Source: Paracoccaceae bacterium
GTDB lineage: Bacteria > Pseudomonadota > Alphaproteobacteria > Rhodobacterales > Rhodobacteraceae
Assembly (NCBI GenBank): GCA_023260835.1
Contig: JALQTR010000086.1
Coordinates: 1 to 50,031, forward strand
Reading direction: 5' to 3'
Length of the DNA stretch: 50,031 nt
Positions 49,877 through 50,031 of the stretch are shown piece after piece (the stretch's first letter is position 1; each line of letters starts with the position of its first letter). The position numbers and the translations under genes were made by a program. Under the pieces are notes generated by a model, which was not told the DNA's origin, did no database searches, and saw only the letters and a list, made by a program, of their open reading frames with translations.

Positions 49877-50031
<155 letters not shown>

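Overview
The window is chromosomal DNA of a heterotrophic alphaproteobacterium, most likely a Rhodobacterales (roseobacter-type) member. The evidence is the secA / parvulin / argJ / mutT order, a ccoGHIS cluster behind an Fnr-type box, an LdtR-type MarR regulator, the infA-maf-RNase E/G-yacG operon, and many small catabolic operons each with its own regulator. It is gene-dense with short intergenic spaces. Only one gap exceeds 300 bases (36832-37295). I saw no insertion sequence, phage gene, CRISPR array or rRNA. Assignments come from reading motifs by eye; no database search was run.

Bases 1-18600 are mostly housekeeping. They hold the N-terminal part of secA, a secreted parvulin, argJ, mutT, an SDR protein lacking the usual catalytic lysine, an RsmC-like rRNA methyltransferase, clpS, a D,D-carboxypeptidase with a SPOR tail and ccoS-ccoI-ccoH-ccoG (cbb3 oxidase assembly). 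These are followed by parE, a MATE exporter, an aspartate-type aminotransferase, an XRE regulator coupled to sdhE, an LdtR-like regulator and tRNA-Arg(CCT).

Bases 18643-36831 form a catabolic block between the tRNA and infA. First comes a translationally coupled TetR / CoA-ligase / enoyl-CoA hydratase operon. Next is a dimethylglycine/sarcosine dehydrogenase-like flavoprotein fused to a GcvT-like domain, then a LysR gene divergent from a zinc-ribbon thioredoxin. An M24 creatinase-like protein, a nitrilase and an amidase follow, divergent from a GntR regulator. The block ends with two MttB-superfamily methyltransferases, a ProX-type tRNA editing protein, an Fe-S/FMN/FAD oxidoreductase of the trimethylamine-dehydrogenase type and a second LysR. 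Together these suggest uptake-fed demethylation and C-N bond cleavage of methylated amines or betaines, with one-carbon units passed to tetrahydrofolate; the substrate is not known.

Bases 37296-39315 are core again (infA, maf, a short RNase E/G, yacG). From 39331 to 43634 an IclR-MarR-AMACR-like operon runs divergently from an acyl-CoA ligase. From 43644 to 49720 a GntR-DapA-like-ALDH-FAD oxidase operon plus a second ALDH looks like an oxidative amine or amino-acid pathway ending in a dicarboxylic acid. The window ends in the C-terminus of katG with a strong terminator. The most interesting items are the MttB island, the M24 protein that has lost its metal ligands, the interleaved inverted repeats ahead of the second ALDH gene, and several operator palindromes.
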